Numbered from the stretch's first letter, positions 1 to 8,415 are shown. The stretch is DNA of 13,358 nt from Larix sibirica (GCA_004151065.3 NWUY0300016120.1:21413-34770), one strand, 5' to 3'. A program made the numbers and translations. Notes: generated by a model from the letters alone, not told the origin.

Positions 1-420
1 ATAGTTGTTCTTTCAGTGATCCTTTATCACTTATATATTAGAATTATGCTGCTATAAGTAAAAACACTAACAAGTCCCTCTGTTACAATATTATTTTTGA
101 CTTGCTTGTGTCATTCAAGGCATCGCGCTCTCTTATATTAGGGCTTATGCATCATAAAAGTATTAAAATTTAACTTCCAGAGCCCTCTTAAACAGATCGC
201 TCCACCTATTGAGGGTTCGCAACTATTCAATAGTAATTTTCATAAATATGTGTTCTATGTGGGAGATAGAATGAGGGGAAGCCTCCACAAATTACAATTC
301 TAAGCCATGAATATACCGGCAATAGCTGGATGGCTCCTTAACAGTTATCCTTATAATGTTTTTAATGTGCCACCTGTTCTCATTAGATGAGGGGCGTTCC
401 ACCAAGGTGCCACACACAAC
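1..420. other. AT-rich spacer, nothing recognised
   Basis: I see no open frame with family resemblance, no RNA gene and no clear repeat here. Composition is AT-rich, as in most non-genic parts of the window. If the exon at 898-1183 belongs to a live gene, this stretch could be intron of that gene, but nothing in it shows that. Confidence 0.5.
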
Positions 421-488
421 TGCCAACATGTAAAATTATGCCTCCAAATATGTAGAACTTCCCTCATGAACGTGAAAAGTGCCTATTG

Positions 489-730
489 AAGATGATCATG
501 CCTCCAAATATACAAATATGCCTCAGGGCCTGTGAACATGTATCGGAAGTACACATAATGAAGAATTATGCATTAGCCTGACAATGCTCCATTCTCTCCA
601 ATGCCTAAAGATGATCATGGCTCCAAATATACAAATATGCCTTAGTGACTGTGAACATGTATCAAAAGTAAACATAATGAAGAATTATGCATGCATTAGT
701 GTGATAATGCTCCATTCTCTCCAATGCCTA
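489..730. repeat. Tandem duplication, two units of about 120 bp
   Basis: Unit 1 runs 489-607 and unit 2 runs 608-730. Both begin AAGATGATCATG, share CTCCAAATATACAAATATGC and TGTGAACATGTATC, and end CTCTCCAATGCCTA. Unit 2 is 4 bp longer because GCAT is doubled in GCATGCATTAG. Scattered substitutions show the duplication is not very recent. A weaker, partial third copy seems to precede unit 1 (about 428-488), sharing ATTATGCCTCCAAATAT and GTGCCTA. A short open frame crosses unit 2 but has no family resemblance, so I regard it as chance. Confidence 0.85.
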
Positions 731-897
731 GATCTAGCCCTTGGGATTACTGAAGGTGACTTAAAGTTATGTATTGTTTTTGATGGTTACTCTTTTGAAA
801 AAATACCTTTGCAATATTTATTCTTAGGGTATTTGCATTGTTTAGAAACATGATTTACTTCTGCGTTGATATCCTTACATCAGACTAATTGTTGCAG

Positions 898-1183
898 ATT
901 TAACCATAAGACTGCAGCAGAGGATGTCCACATTACCTCAGTGCCCAATGATTACAGTACTGATACAGACAATCCTGATGCATCTTTAAGTGATGAAGAG
1001 TGTAACTCCAGATCATATAGTGACATGTCAGATTGCGCGCATTCTGAAGCTGATATGAGTCTATCTCAAAGCCTTAATGGAAATGGCAGCAATGGCATTA
1101 AGGGCACATGCTTCTCAAGCACAGGAAGCAGCAGCGAAGTTCTGGAAATGATTTTAGTGAAGGATGTCAAAGAAGGAAGTGAG
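898..1183 (+). CDS. Internal exon of a SET-domain protein lysine methyltransferase (SETD3/SETD6-like), partial
   Basis: The exon lies between an acceptor (GTTGCAG, ending 897) and a donor (GAG|GTGAGG, intron from 1184). It enters with one base completing a codon and leaves in phase 0, giving 95 uninterrupted codons. The first residues, FNHKTAAEDV, match the SET-domain segment with the Asn-His pair that helps bind S-adenosylmethionine. The last residues, VLEMILVKDVKEGSE, match the strand just before the conserved tyrosine-glycine motif, which must lie in the next exon. Between them is an acidic, Ser-rich insertion (about exon residues 15-75) with no predicted fold, as I recall for plant members of the class. 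Such enzymes methylate lysines of chloroplast, ribosomal or other non-histone proteins; the substrate here cannot be told. No adjoining SET exon was found in the window, so it is either one exon in a gene with long introns or a gene fragment. The family call rests on remembered motifs. Confidence 0.65.
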
Positions 1184-1596
1184 GTGAGGGAACTATGCAG
1201 TGATTCTTGCCTCCATTATTAGATAATTGTTTATTGACCAAAATCTCTGAGTAATGTGACAATCAGAAAATATCATAGATATTTAAACGATTCTAACATT
1301 TGATTCAAAACACAAATGGTTAATCATTTGCTACTTTTAAAAGACAATAAGATAGTGTAATTTTATTAATGTCCACAAATGACCATTATCTGTTTGTAAT
1401 AAATTTCTCGCCCAACATAAGCTAAGAAAGCCAATGCATCAGTTTTGATTACTAAGTCCAGTGAATTCACATCTTTTTGAAAAATATCCATCCCAGTTGT
1501 CAACTAATATGCCAAGTCAGCCTTAAAGGAAAATAAAAAAAGTTTCCTTTCACTTGGTCTTCCAGGATTTTCATTAGTGTTACTCTAAATCGCTGC
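1184..1596. other. AT-rich stretch, possibly intron of the SET-domain gene
   Basis: It begins with a good plant donor (GTGAGG). I looked for the expected continuation, with a Tyr-Gly motif behind an AG acceptor, and saw none here or as far as about 4300. No other feature is recognised. Confidence 0.35.
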
Positions 1597-1866
1597 ATGC
1601 ACAACAAAGAAATGGCTGAGAGCCATATCTTTTTCCAGCTCTCTCTGCCACGAATCCTAATCATCCTATTATCTACTTATTTTCAGCGTAGAGGATCCCC
1701 AGGACACAAAAGATCTCTACATATTCTGCTTCAATTGAATCCGAAAATTCAAAAAAACATGGGCCATAGGACAGTTCCAAAAGACATGCTTCACAATCTC
1801 TTCTTTCTGGCAATTAGTGTATATCATCCATCTGACCAAGGTGTTGCATGGAGCCTTCCCTTAAAT
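1597..1866 (-). mobile_element. LINE (non-LTR retrotransposon) fragment, C-terminal zinc-finger part of ORF2
   Basis: Read on the minus strand, the frame from 1860 down to a stop at 1718-1720 gives GKAPCNTLVRW, then CQKEEIVKHVFWNCPMAHV. This fits the zf-RVT pattern near the end of plant L1-type ORF2 proteins (gka-x-L-xx-R, then C-xx-EE-x-x-H-x-F-xx-C). After the stop the same frame continues with FVSWGS, also usual in this part of LINE proteins, then meets two more stops. It is a short, dead fragment with no reverse-transcriptase core beside it. The + strand open frame over the same interval (1597-1878) is only its shadow. Its relation to the LINE fragment near 11.5 kb, also on the minus strand, is unknown; 10 kb is too far for one uninterrupted element. 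Confidence 0.7.
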
Positions 1867-2320
1867 GACAGACTATAAAATATGGCTAGCCAACCAGAAA
1901 ACAGAATTTAAATGCAACTATTATTTTTGAAATCTCATAGCATCTGTTAATCCTGTATCTTAAAGCCCGTTTTCTTTTTTAAAAAGGAAATATATTACAA
2001 GGGCATTAGTCCGAAAAAGTTGAAGACAAAAGGGTACGTTTACCTTTTGGTTGTCTAGCTATTTTAATTACATGCATCATAGTTGGATGCATAGTTGTGA
2101 GACTCAGCTCAATGAATGACTTGGCAAGGTTGGAGAGTAAGAGTACAACTTGGACTCAACAAATGCACACCAAAAACCCAGCTGATTCGTATGACCCTTT
2201 TTGTTTGTTTTTCTGACAGTATTGTTTGCTGCATTTTTAGCTCAAGCTCGCCAAGTCAGATTCGTTAAGCACAAAAATCTCTTGTGTTATGTATGAGTGA
2301 GAGCTTGATCCATGAGTTAT
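1867..2320. other. AT-rich spacer
   Basis: No gene or RNA is recognised. Loose GACTCA/CTTGGACTCAAC words near 2100-2160 resemble the GAGTCAAAC-type repeats that follow and may be decayed members of the same family. Confidence 0.4.
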
Positions 2321-2440
2321 TGAGTCAAACTCACCATAGTCAAGTTTGACTTGCTGCCACCGACTTTTTACCGAGTAGTGTTGGTTTGACTTGGTTTAAG
2401 CACTGAGCCGGGTATGACTCGAGTTTGAGTCAAACTTGAT
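2320..2440. repeat. Degenerate GAGTCAAAC / GTTTGACTT repeats with W-box cores
   Basis: Within about 120 bp the motif TTGACT or its complement AGTCAA occurs four times: 2323-2328 and 2428-2433 (complement), 2346-2351 and 2386-2391 (direct). A perfect palindromic arm pair AGTTTGA-G-TCAAACT occupies 2422-2436. TTGAC[C/T] is the core bound by WRKY factors, so a regulatory role is possible. Repeats of this flavour (TGACTCGAGTTTGAGTCAAAC) also occur in plant repeat DNA, and no gene start lies nearby, so I favour decayed repeat. Confidence 0.4.
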
Positions 2441-2463
2441 GAGTTCTGCTAGTATGATTGGAC

Positions 2464-2482
2464 GGGACTGCTGGACAGTCCC
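2464..2482. other. Short perfect hairpin
   Basis: GGGACTG (2464-2470) and CAGTCCC (2476-2482) pair perfectly around the 5-base loop CTGGA. There is no U-run after it and no gene end beside it, so there is no reason to call it a terminator. A TATA-like GATATAAAGG follows at 2514-2523, but no coding start is visible downstream. The hairpin may be coincidental. Confidence 0.4.
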
Positions 2483-2779
2483 AGAAACCAGACTACTAAC
2501 TGACAAGGAGTAAGATATAAAGGTTTGAAGTCCTTGGGGAAAAAGACAAAAGCCCCTTCTCAAAACCAGCTAACCAAGTAAGAGCAGAGATCTAAAGAGC
2601 TGCAAGTGCAACGGGAGAAAGAAGCTTCCAGAATCGTTTGTCTGTTGGACCCTATTTCTCTTTCCTGTTGCACTGGACACTGAATTCATCAACTTGAATG
2701 TGATTTGACAGCTCCACTTCTGGACAAGCATTGTCTGTGGCAACCAGTGAGACCAAGGTTTGAAAATTGAGCTCCACTT

Positions 2780-4140
2780 TTTAAATTTTTCTCATATATA
2801 TTTGTAAATTTCAGAATCAGAAGTTTCTGCTCTCCTTTTCTTAATGATCCCTGTTGAAGTATACCAAAAGTTAAAACAGAGATATATACTTTAATGTATA
2901 ATATGTATTTAATATACTTGGTAAGTGGTAAATTAGTAAAATTACATTGAATGTGGCTCCTTTATTTATACATCTCTATAACGGAATGCGACTTTAGATA
3001 ATCCTTCAAGGCGTCAAGTCATGATGAATATTTAATAATTGTTTTGCTATTATTTTTATTTGGCCTACATAAGTTTATTAGTAGTATATGGTCTATACTT
3101 AGCCTAAATTAGCTATTCTAGACTATAGGAGGTACATTACAAGCCATCCCCTTCTGAAATGCTTCAACCTTGCAGCATTATTAAGTTGGTTAGCTGGTTG
3201 AGCAATCATGCCAATAGTGATAATTTTTTATATCTGCATTTGTACTTTGCCTTTTAGGAGTCTCGTTATCCTTCACTTTTTTTTCGACTTTGGTGTGTCT
3301 CTGCCTCTGGACTTTCCAATGATCATTTCTTTTTGATAGTTTGATAGTTGATACATAACTCAAGAAAGCCATCATTCAATTTTATATGATCAGGAGCTTG
3401 GCTTTGCAGCGATGGCATTTAGTCCATAATTCCTTAACTCTGTATAAAACCTTGTACATCTGATGCCCTTCGTCATTATTATTCTTCCTTGTTTTCATCA
3501 TGTTCTCTGTTTCTCATCTAACTTGCTTGCAATGCAATTTGTTTTCATGACTGGCCACTTGGCTCACATTTAGACAATTGTTGTGATACCATTTTTTGAT
3601 AGATACTACACTGAATCCCAATCCTATTCATTTAGAGATAAGATTCTGCATATCATTTGAGAGCAATTTGATCTTAAGTATCCCAGACTCGGAATCTATA
3701 AGGTTTGCGGTCATTACACTACGGTGAAAGCAAAGTTACCCAACTTGGAATCGACAAAAAAACGGTGAGGCAAAAGAGCAAAGAGTTTCAATCAGATTGG
3801 GAAAAAAATCGAGAAATTCAAAACAATAAAGATATACACATATTTTGAATTAAAAGAATTTTTTCCATTGATATTCAATAAAGCTCTATCTATACAATGC
3901 AAAATATCAATAGATGTCCAAAATTTAATAGGTGAATAGGTATCTCATATAAGTCTAGACTCTGGTTTTATCTCATATAAGTCCAGACTCCAAACTGAGA
4001 GCTGGAGGCATCTGCTTATAGAAGTTAACAAAATAGTAAATACTGAACTCTAATATTAAATAGTAAAAAACTAAGAAGCAAATTGTCCCATATTTTTAGT
4101 TGCTTGTGTTAAAATTATGAAATTTGATAGCAGTAACAGA
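2780..4140. other. AT-rich spacer without recognisable genes
   Basis: All open frames here are short and lack family resemblance, including a 61-codon minus-strand frame at 3190-3375 that is lysine-rich and low in complexity. The only structured element is a short tandem repeat (separate entry). Confidence 0.45.
3941..3990. repeat. Short tandem repeat, 28-bp period
   Basis: TATCTCATATAAGTCTAGAC at 3941-3960 recurs at 3969-3988 with one change (TCTAGAC to TCCAGAC); TC follows in both copies. Two copies only, 21 of 22 bases identical. Confidence 0.75.
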
Positions 4141-4310
4141 CTGTAAATAAAAGATAGTGCAGAGATAGCTANAATTTTTAATTACAATTATTAATTTATT
4201 AAAATCCATTTAATTAAATTTAAGAAATTTAATATAATAATAAGGTAAAAAATTATTAAATTTAATTATTTGCATATGCATGCTAAAATTTATTAATTAC
4301 TTGATTTTTT
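4141..4310. other. Extremely AT-rich block
   Basis: It is nearly pure A/T with runs such as TAATTAAATTTAAG and ends abruptly against the GC-rich block that starts near 4315. One unresolved base lies at 4172. Blocks like this can act as matrix attachment regions or be low-complexity insertions; nothing here decides between them. Confidence 0.6.
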
Positions 4311-4314
4311 GCAC

Positions 4315-4640
4315 TAACCTGGTGTGCTCTGTCGGCCACACTATCAAGTTCAGGCTCAAGGGTCCGCTGTCTCTACTGTGGGGCTCTGCTGTCAGGCAAG
4401 CTTTCGTTCTTTGCTGTCGGCAAGCTCCGATTCTGTAGAGGTCTCTGTTGTCGGGGTCTCTACTGTCGAGGTTCTCTGTTACCGGCGTCAAGCTCGGGTA
4501 GTCAAGCTATCGGTTCTCCTTAGCTATGTCTGCATCTAGCTCGGGTAGTTGTTCCCTGGTCTCTCTGTTGCCGACGTCAAGCTTGGGCAGTCGTTTTCCA
4601 CTTTGTTGTTTTCCTGTTCCCTGCGGTCGTTTTCTTTTGT
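4315..4640. repeat. GC-rich degenerate repeats (CTCTGTTGTCGGC / GTCAAGCTCGGGTAGTC words)
   Basis: Imperfect copies of a unit like TCTCTGTTGCCGACGTC plus AAGCTTGGGCAGTCG recur. The clearest pair is at about 4466-4505 and 4559-4597, with partial copies near 4326, 4385, 4409, 4443 and 4531. Open frames on both strands here (for example 4324-4539) have no family resemblance and arise from the higher GC content. This may be the left part of an LTR or another mobile element, but I could not find matching termini or a target-site duplication. Confidence 0.5.
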
Positions 4641-4757
4641 CGGCTGCTCAGTGCAATGCCTCATTGGAAGTGGAGTAGGGCGCGAAGTGGGGTAGGGTAA
4701 GGCAAACAAAAACCTTGAACTTCGTGCATAACCTAAGCGGTGGGGCTTCGACGTGGC

Positions 4758-4943
4758 GGATCTGGCTGAAAAACGATGTTGACCGGTTTTTTTCCACGGG
4801 ATCTGTTTTCGATGACGGGATCCGTATCTGCAAACAATGCCGCCGTAAATTTCTTGGTTTCGTCGTGGATCCTGGCGGATCTGGATCCGGATCCAGATTT
4901 GAACCGCGGATCCGTGGATCCTGCAGTCAGCCCCGACGGATCC
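4758..4943. repeat. Cluster of ten GGATC motifs in CpG-rich DNA
   Basis: GGATCC occurs at 4818, 4867, 4883, 4889, 4908, 4916 and 4938, and GGATCT at 4758, 4799 and 4877. CpG is frequent through the block, in contrast to the rest of the window. Overlapping open frames on both strands (4715-4988) are by-products of this composition; they show Gly-Ser-Asp-Pro-Arg low-complexity sequence and no domain. Confidence 0.8.
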
Positions 4944-4987
4944 GGTAACACAGGCCTTGACCTAGTTGACAAGGAGAACATCTATTA

Positions 4988-5178
4988 AAACCCTAAGTTT
5001 GTCATCTTTCTACTTAAACCCTAGTTTGCACTTTTGTAAATATTATTTTGAGGTTAAATTTATGCATTTCTTTGTAATTAGGCTTTATTTTTGATTTTGT
5101 ACATAATTAAAACCCTAAAAAATCAAAACCCTAGGCCTAAAAAACCTGATTTCTGCCTTGATTTTAGACCTAGGGTTT
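4988..5178. promoter_or_regulatory. Cluster of five telo-boxes (AAACCCTAA/G)
   Basis: AAACCCTAA lies at 4988-4996 and 5110-5118; AAACCCTAG lies at 5016-5024 and 5126-5134; the complement CTAGGGTTT lies at 5170-5178. In plants this half-telomere word is a promoter and 5'-leader element, common in genes for translation and in other housekeeping genes, and is bound by telomere-repeat-binding (TRB) and related proteins. Here it sits between a CpG-rich block and a pyrimidine-rich tract, the layout of a plant housekeeping promoter and leader on the + strand. The next recognisable coding piece downstream is the COX5b exon about 1.1 kb away, but no first exon is seen between them. A transposon leader is the alternative. 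Confidence 0.5.
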
Positions 5179-5179
5179 C

Positions 5180-5455
5180 ATTCTCCCCCCAAAGAATTCT
5201 TTATCCTTCACCTCTTGGGATTGCTCTACCTCTCTAGGGCTCCGTCCTTCTCTCTTCTCCCTCCTAGCACCTTCGCTCCCCTTTTTTCTTCTTTCTTCTC
5301 CACCTCGTTTCCTCTTCTTCTCTACCTCTCCTCCTTTTCCTCTCCTACTTCCCTCTCTTCCTCCTCTCCTCCTTTCCTCTCTTCCTTCTCCTTCTTTCTT
5401 CCCTTTTCTTCCTCCTCCTTCTCTCTTCCTTCCCTCACCCTCCACCTTTTTCCTG
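5180..5455 (+). repeat. Polypyrimidine tract (89-nt pure C/T core)
   Basis: The + strand is overwhelmingly C and T. Positions 5348-5436 contain no purine at all, and the runs on either side are broken only by occasional A or G. The 150-codon + strand frame over this tract (5158-5610) is Ser/Leu/Pro/Phe low complexity and lacks an ATG at its start; the minus-strand frames are Glu/Lys/Arg/Gly-rich. I treat all of them as artefacts. Such a tract can be a CT-rich 5' leader or promoter element, or can form triplex DNA. Confidence 0.75.
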
Positions 5456-5609
5456 TACCTTTTAAGCCTGCTCCAGCTGTCCTTGTGCTCCTCTTAAGAC
5501 CCTTGCTCTCCTCTTTTAAAGGCTCTGTCCTCTCCAAGCAGCCTCCCCTTGACCTCGCCTTGTCCAAGAAGGGGTTCGGTCCCTGTTTTGGGGCTTGTCC
5601 AATGTTTTA

Positions 5610-6296
5610 AGAGCCCTTAAGTAGTCCCTACATCTGCTGCATATAGGTCTGCAACACAATTGCAGATTGTGTGTTTTGACAGTCCTCGAACTTGCACTTG
5701 TCACCTACCACGTCAAAGACAAAGACACTAAATAGTAAGGGGTTAATTACATTCTGCTACTGTGTTTAAAAGGCTGTCACATCGATTGAAGGCACTGGTC
5801 TCTAATTTGGTTTTGTAGAAGACATAGCTTCTTTGTCCTTAGTGTTTGCAGAGTATCATAAAAGGGCTCTCCCCTTGGAGGTTCCGACTCTCCAAAGTAG
5901 TTGGAGGAGTGACTAAGGTGACTATGGTCATGTTCTCCGTACATTTGTTCATCGGATACTAGCCCTGCTAGTTCATCCGGTAACACTGAGCTCTGTTCTA
6001 AGACTATTTTCTAATTGTCCATAAAAACTCCATATCTATTTGGCAACTTCATTGAGCTTAAACAAACATATATCAGCTGAGTCTGGTTTTCTTTATGGTA
6101 TGGGTCTTCTATTGTCTGTTGAAAGCTACCCACCTTTTATTTATTTTTCCATATTATTGTTTTTGCGTGGCATGTGCCAAGTGACAGTGTAAATTTGTAG
6201 ACGTTTTTTTTCTCTCATTTTAAAGTGATGTGTTTTGGCTAGTTCCTATACATATGTTGTATGATGAATGTGTTCAATCATTTGTGTACATTGCAG
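5610..6296. other. Region just upstream of the COX5b exon, no exon recognised
   Basis: I searched the + strand for the expected preceding COX5b exons (transit peptide, matrix segment and the IVGCPGG-type segment) and found none. A perfect 7-bp hairpin, ACACAAT-TGCAG-ATTGTGT, lies at 5654-5672. On the minus strand, 5777-6001 is open for about 75 codons and is treated under findings. Confidence 0.4.
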
Positions 6297-6376
6297 AGGA
6301 CGAGCATGATGTAATTTGGTTTTTTCTGGAGAAAGAAAAACCTTTTGAATGTCCAGTCTGCAGTCAATATTTCCAG
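6297..6376 (+). CDS. COX5B: Internal exon of cytochrome c oxidase subunit 5b (COX Vb), partial
   Basis: This nuclear-encoded mitochondrial protein is a zinc-binding peripheral subunit of respiratory complex IV. The exon is flanked by CATTGCAG (ending 6296) and CAG|GTGAGA (intron from 6377). Its first two bases, AG, complete a codon begun in the previous exon, probably GAG for Glu. Then follow 26 codons, DEHDVIWFFLEKEKP and FECPVCSQYFQ. This closely follows the plant COX5b segment EDEHDV-x-WF-x-LEK, then FECPVC-x-QYF. CPVC provides the second cysteine pair of the zinc site; the first lies in the preceding exon. The upstream exons and the terminal LEVVGPGG-type exon were not found in the window, which would need introns of several kilobases. 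There is no stop or frameshift, so it could be live; a pseudogene or captured fragment is also possible. Confidence 0.85.
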
Positions 6377-6870
6377 GTGAGATATACTAGTTTGTGAAGT
6401 TATTGTTCTGCCATTTATCGTTTTTTTCCTTTTTGAAATTGCCTCTGGAAATAGTACATCAGCAAGTCTCTAACAAAATGTTGGGTGGCCTGTTTCTGTA
6501 CCAAGTAATGTATCTGGTAGAGAATCACTGAGAGCTGATACAGAAAAAATTATCAGCTTTCTCGTGTTTGTAAACTTTTGAGTTACATTTCCTTGATGTT
6601 TCAAGGCAGTATGTTGTATAAAAGGAGTGTTGCTTGCTTCAAAATTGTTTTTTTAGTAGTGGTGGTGATGGCTTAAAAAGTTTTTCTTTGTAATATAGTT
6701 TCTGAAACATTTTCTTGATCATGCAAGTTTCTTGTATAGTCGGGGTGATGCATTTGGGTGTTGCAGGCTCTAAAATGTATTTTTAGACAATTAAAAAAAT
6801 AAATTATGCAGCATCCACACGAAGTACAAATACTAAAGACCTTCATGTTGTGCACTTTCATTTGTTTATG
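6377..6870. other. Possible COX5b intron, no other feature
   Basis: It starts with a consensus-like donor GTGAGA and is T-rich over the first 60 bases, as plant introns usually are. I found no acceptor followed by the expected LEVVGPGG sequence here or further right. Confidence 0.4.
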
Positions 6871-6872
6871 TT

Positions 6873-7066
6873 ATCTCTAGTTACCAAAATAAATGATAGG
6901 AGCTTGCTGCCAAGTGAAGGCGTATCCAATTTAGGAGTGTTTTAAAATAGGTCTGGGTGAAATAGCAGAGTATACACACAAACCCGGAGGAGTTATTCTT
7001 CTTTACTCTAGTTACTGATATTATATGAGCTTGGGGCCAAGTAAGGCATATCCAATTGAGGAGAGT
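6873..7066. repeat. Direct repeat, about 65 bp, spaced about 130 bp
   Basis: The copy at about 6873-6938 and the copy at about 7003-7066 share CTCTAGTTAC, GAGCTTG-x-x-GCCAAGT, AAGGC-x-TATCCAATT and AGGAG, with several substitutions and small indels. Between them is about 65 bp of unrelated sequence. It looks like an old local duplication. Confidence 0.65.
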
Positions 7067-7194
7067 GCCTACAAAGAGGATATTTACAGACTTTTATTTG
7101 TGGTCGATTTCATTACCAAGCAACGATATAATTTAAACATTATTCACGATTCACAAGAAGGAATTAATCCTTCATACCACCCTTAAGCAATACT

Positions 7195-7360
7195 TGTGAT
7201 TTCAATATTCAATCATCATCCTCTGTCTCTTCAACTGGCCTTTTGAATTTGTCCAATCATCATCTTCTTCTGTGCTCTTCATCTTAGATCTTCAGTATGT
7301 AATCATCTTTGCTCTTCATTTTTCATCTTCATTCTTCTTCAATGTTCATCTTGTACCTGC
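7195..7360. repeat. Low-complexity CATCTTC/TCTTCA-rich tract
   Basis: CAATCATCATC and CATCTTC/TCTTCAT words recur without a fixed period. A 75-codon + strand frame (7309-7536) begins here and crosses an N at 7448; it has no family resemblance and I do not call it a gene. Confidence 0.5.
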
Positions 7361-7573
7361 AAAGTATAAACATCATTTTTGTTGAAGTCCATATTAAAAA
7401 TCACCATCCATTGGAATACATGGGTTACCAACCACTATATCCGTTGGTNGGTGCTAGTATGATAAGACTAGAGCAAGGGAGGACATGTTCACATCAACAT
7501 AGAGACTTTAACCCCCAAAAAAAGCTTTCAAAGTGACAAATATTTTGGTGCTAGTAATCTCAAGATTATAATT

Positions 7574-7705
7574 TGGACAAGATCCAATATGATGGGTGTG
7601 AGTTCATTGGGCCTGGTGTGAGCTCATTGAGCTAGCAACAATGAGGTAACTACCATGATTATGGATTCCCTCAACTGGTAGAAACACCAAACTTGCAACT
7701 TAGGA
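7574..7705 (+). repeat. Left arm of a 2.15-kb inverted-repeat structure
   Basis: The reverse complement of this 132-bp segment matches 9599-9728 (130 bp) with five substitutions and one 2-base indel, about 95% identity. Shared words, written on the right-arm strand, include TCCTAAGTTGCAAG, GAGGGAATCCATAATCATGG and CATATTGGATCTTGTCCA. The arms could form a long stem around a 1.9-kb loop. They may be termini of a foldback or TIR transposon, or two copies of one repeat in opposite orientation. Confidence 0.85.
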
Positions 7706-8110
7706 AAGGAAAGGAGCACAATCATTTAAGATCAGACCGAATCGATGTAGTCATTTGTTATGTTTCCACTATGTGAAATAAGTTTTGTATTGCACTATGC
7801 TGAAAAAAATGTAAATCTTAAGCATATTAGACCTGATTACTAAAAAAATGTTAGCAGTTGGTGCAGACCTCTCAATCCATTCCACTATGAGATCATGGAG
7901 TTATATTTAAATTTGGAGCTTTACCATGTCAAAATCTAAAATTAAATGCATGTTTCATGTATTTCTCATGGTGTTATGTTTTCCTTGTCATTGTGTAAAA
8001 ATTATTTTTGTGTGGTTTTTTTTCCATGATCAAATTCCATTTCCTTATTAAGATGAATTATTAGTGGGTTTTTGGCATTTCAAATCTGTCATGACTAATA
8101 AATAATGTTT

Positions 8111-8415
8111 TTAGTATGTTTGTTGAGTTATCATTACAACATAGTCAAGTTCCAAGCACATAGTGTTGCTCCTGAGTCCATGGCCCTTAGATGAGACACT
8201 CCCCTGAAAATCACCATCCTTGGAAACCATAAATTTTTCTGTTTTGTAAAAAATGTTACATGGCATAAATGACAGATTGGCAATCCTACAAGGAATCTCT
8301 CCTTGTGTTGGAAAAGAACTGAATAATTTGTTAAGTGCAGATTTAGAAGGTAGCATGTATTATAGAACTTCAACATCACATTTATATCTTGCATCTTGTA
8401 TCTTGTTGCATCCAT
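8111..8415. other. Interior of the inverted-repeat structure, no gene
   Basis: Two minus-strand open frames of 81 and 93 codons overlap here. Neither shows a domain, and neither looks like a transposase. At 8390-8428 the + strand carries CATCTTGTATCTTGTTGC followed by CATCCATCTTGTATC, a short imperfect repeat just before a T-run. Confidence 0.4.

Noticed and set aside
1597-1878. 93-codon + strand frame
   Set aside because: The minus strand carries a recognisable LINE zinc-finger segment, so the + frame is its shadow.
4715-4988. Overlapping frames on both strands, Gly-Ser-Asp-Pro-Arg-rich
   Set aside because: They follow from the repeated GGATCC motif and high GC. Frames are open in several phases at once, which marks a composition effect.
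5158-5610. 150-codon + strand frame
   Set aside because: It is the translation of the polypyrimidine tract (Ser, Leu, Pro, Phe only), lacks an ATG at its start and shows no family resemblance.
4315-5700. Solo LTR spanning the GC-rich block and pyrimidine tract
   Set aside because: I looked for TG...CA ends with matching flanking duplications and could not find a convincing pair, so it stays only a possibility.
898-6376. SET exon and COX5b exon as parts of one gene
   Set aside because: They belong to different families, and their splice phases are incompatible (phase 0 donor, one carried base needed by the acceptor).
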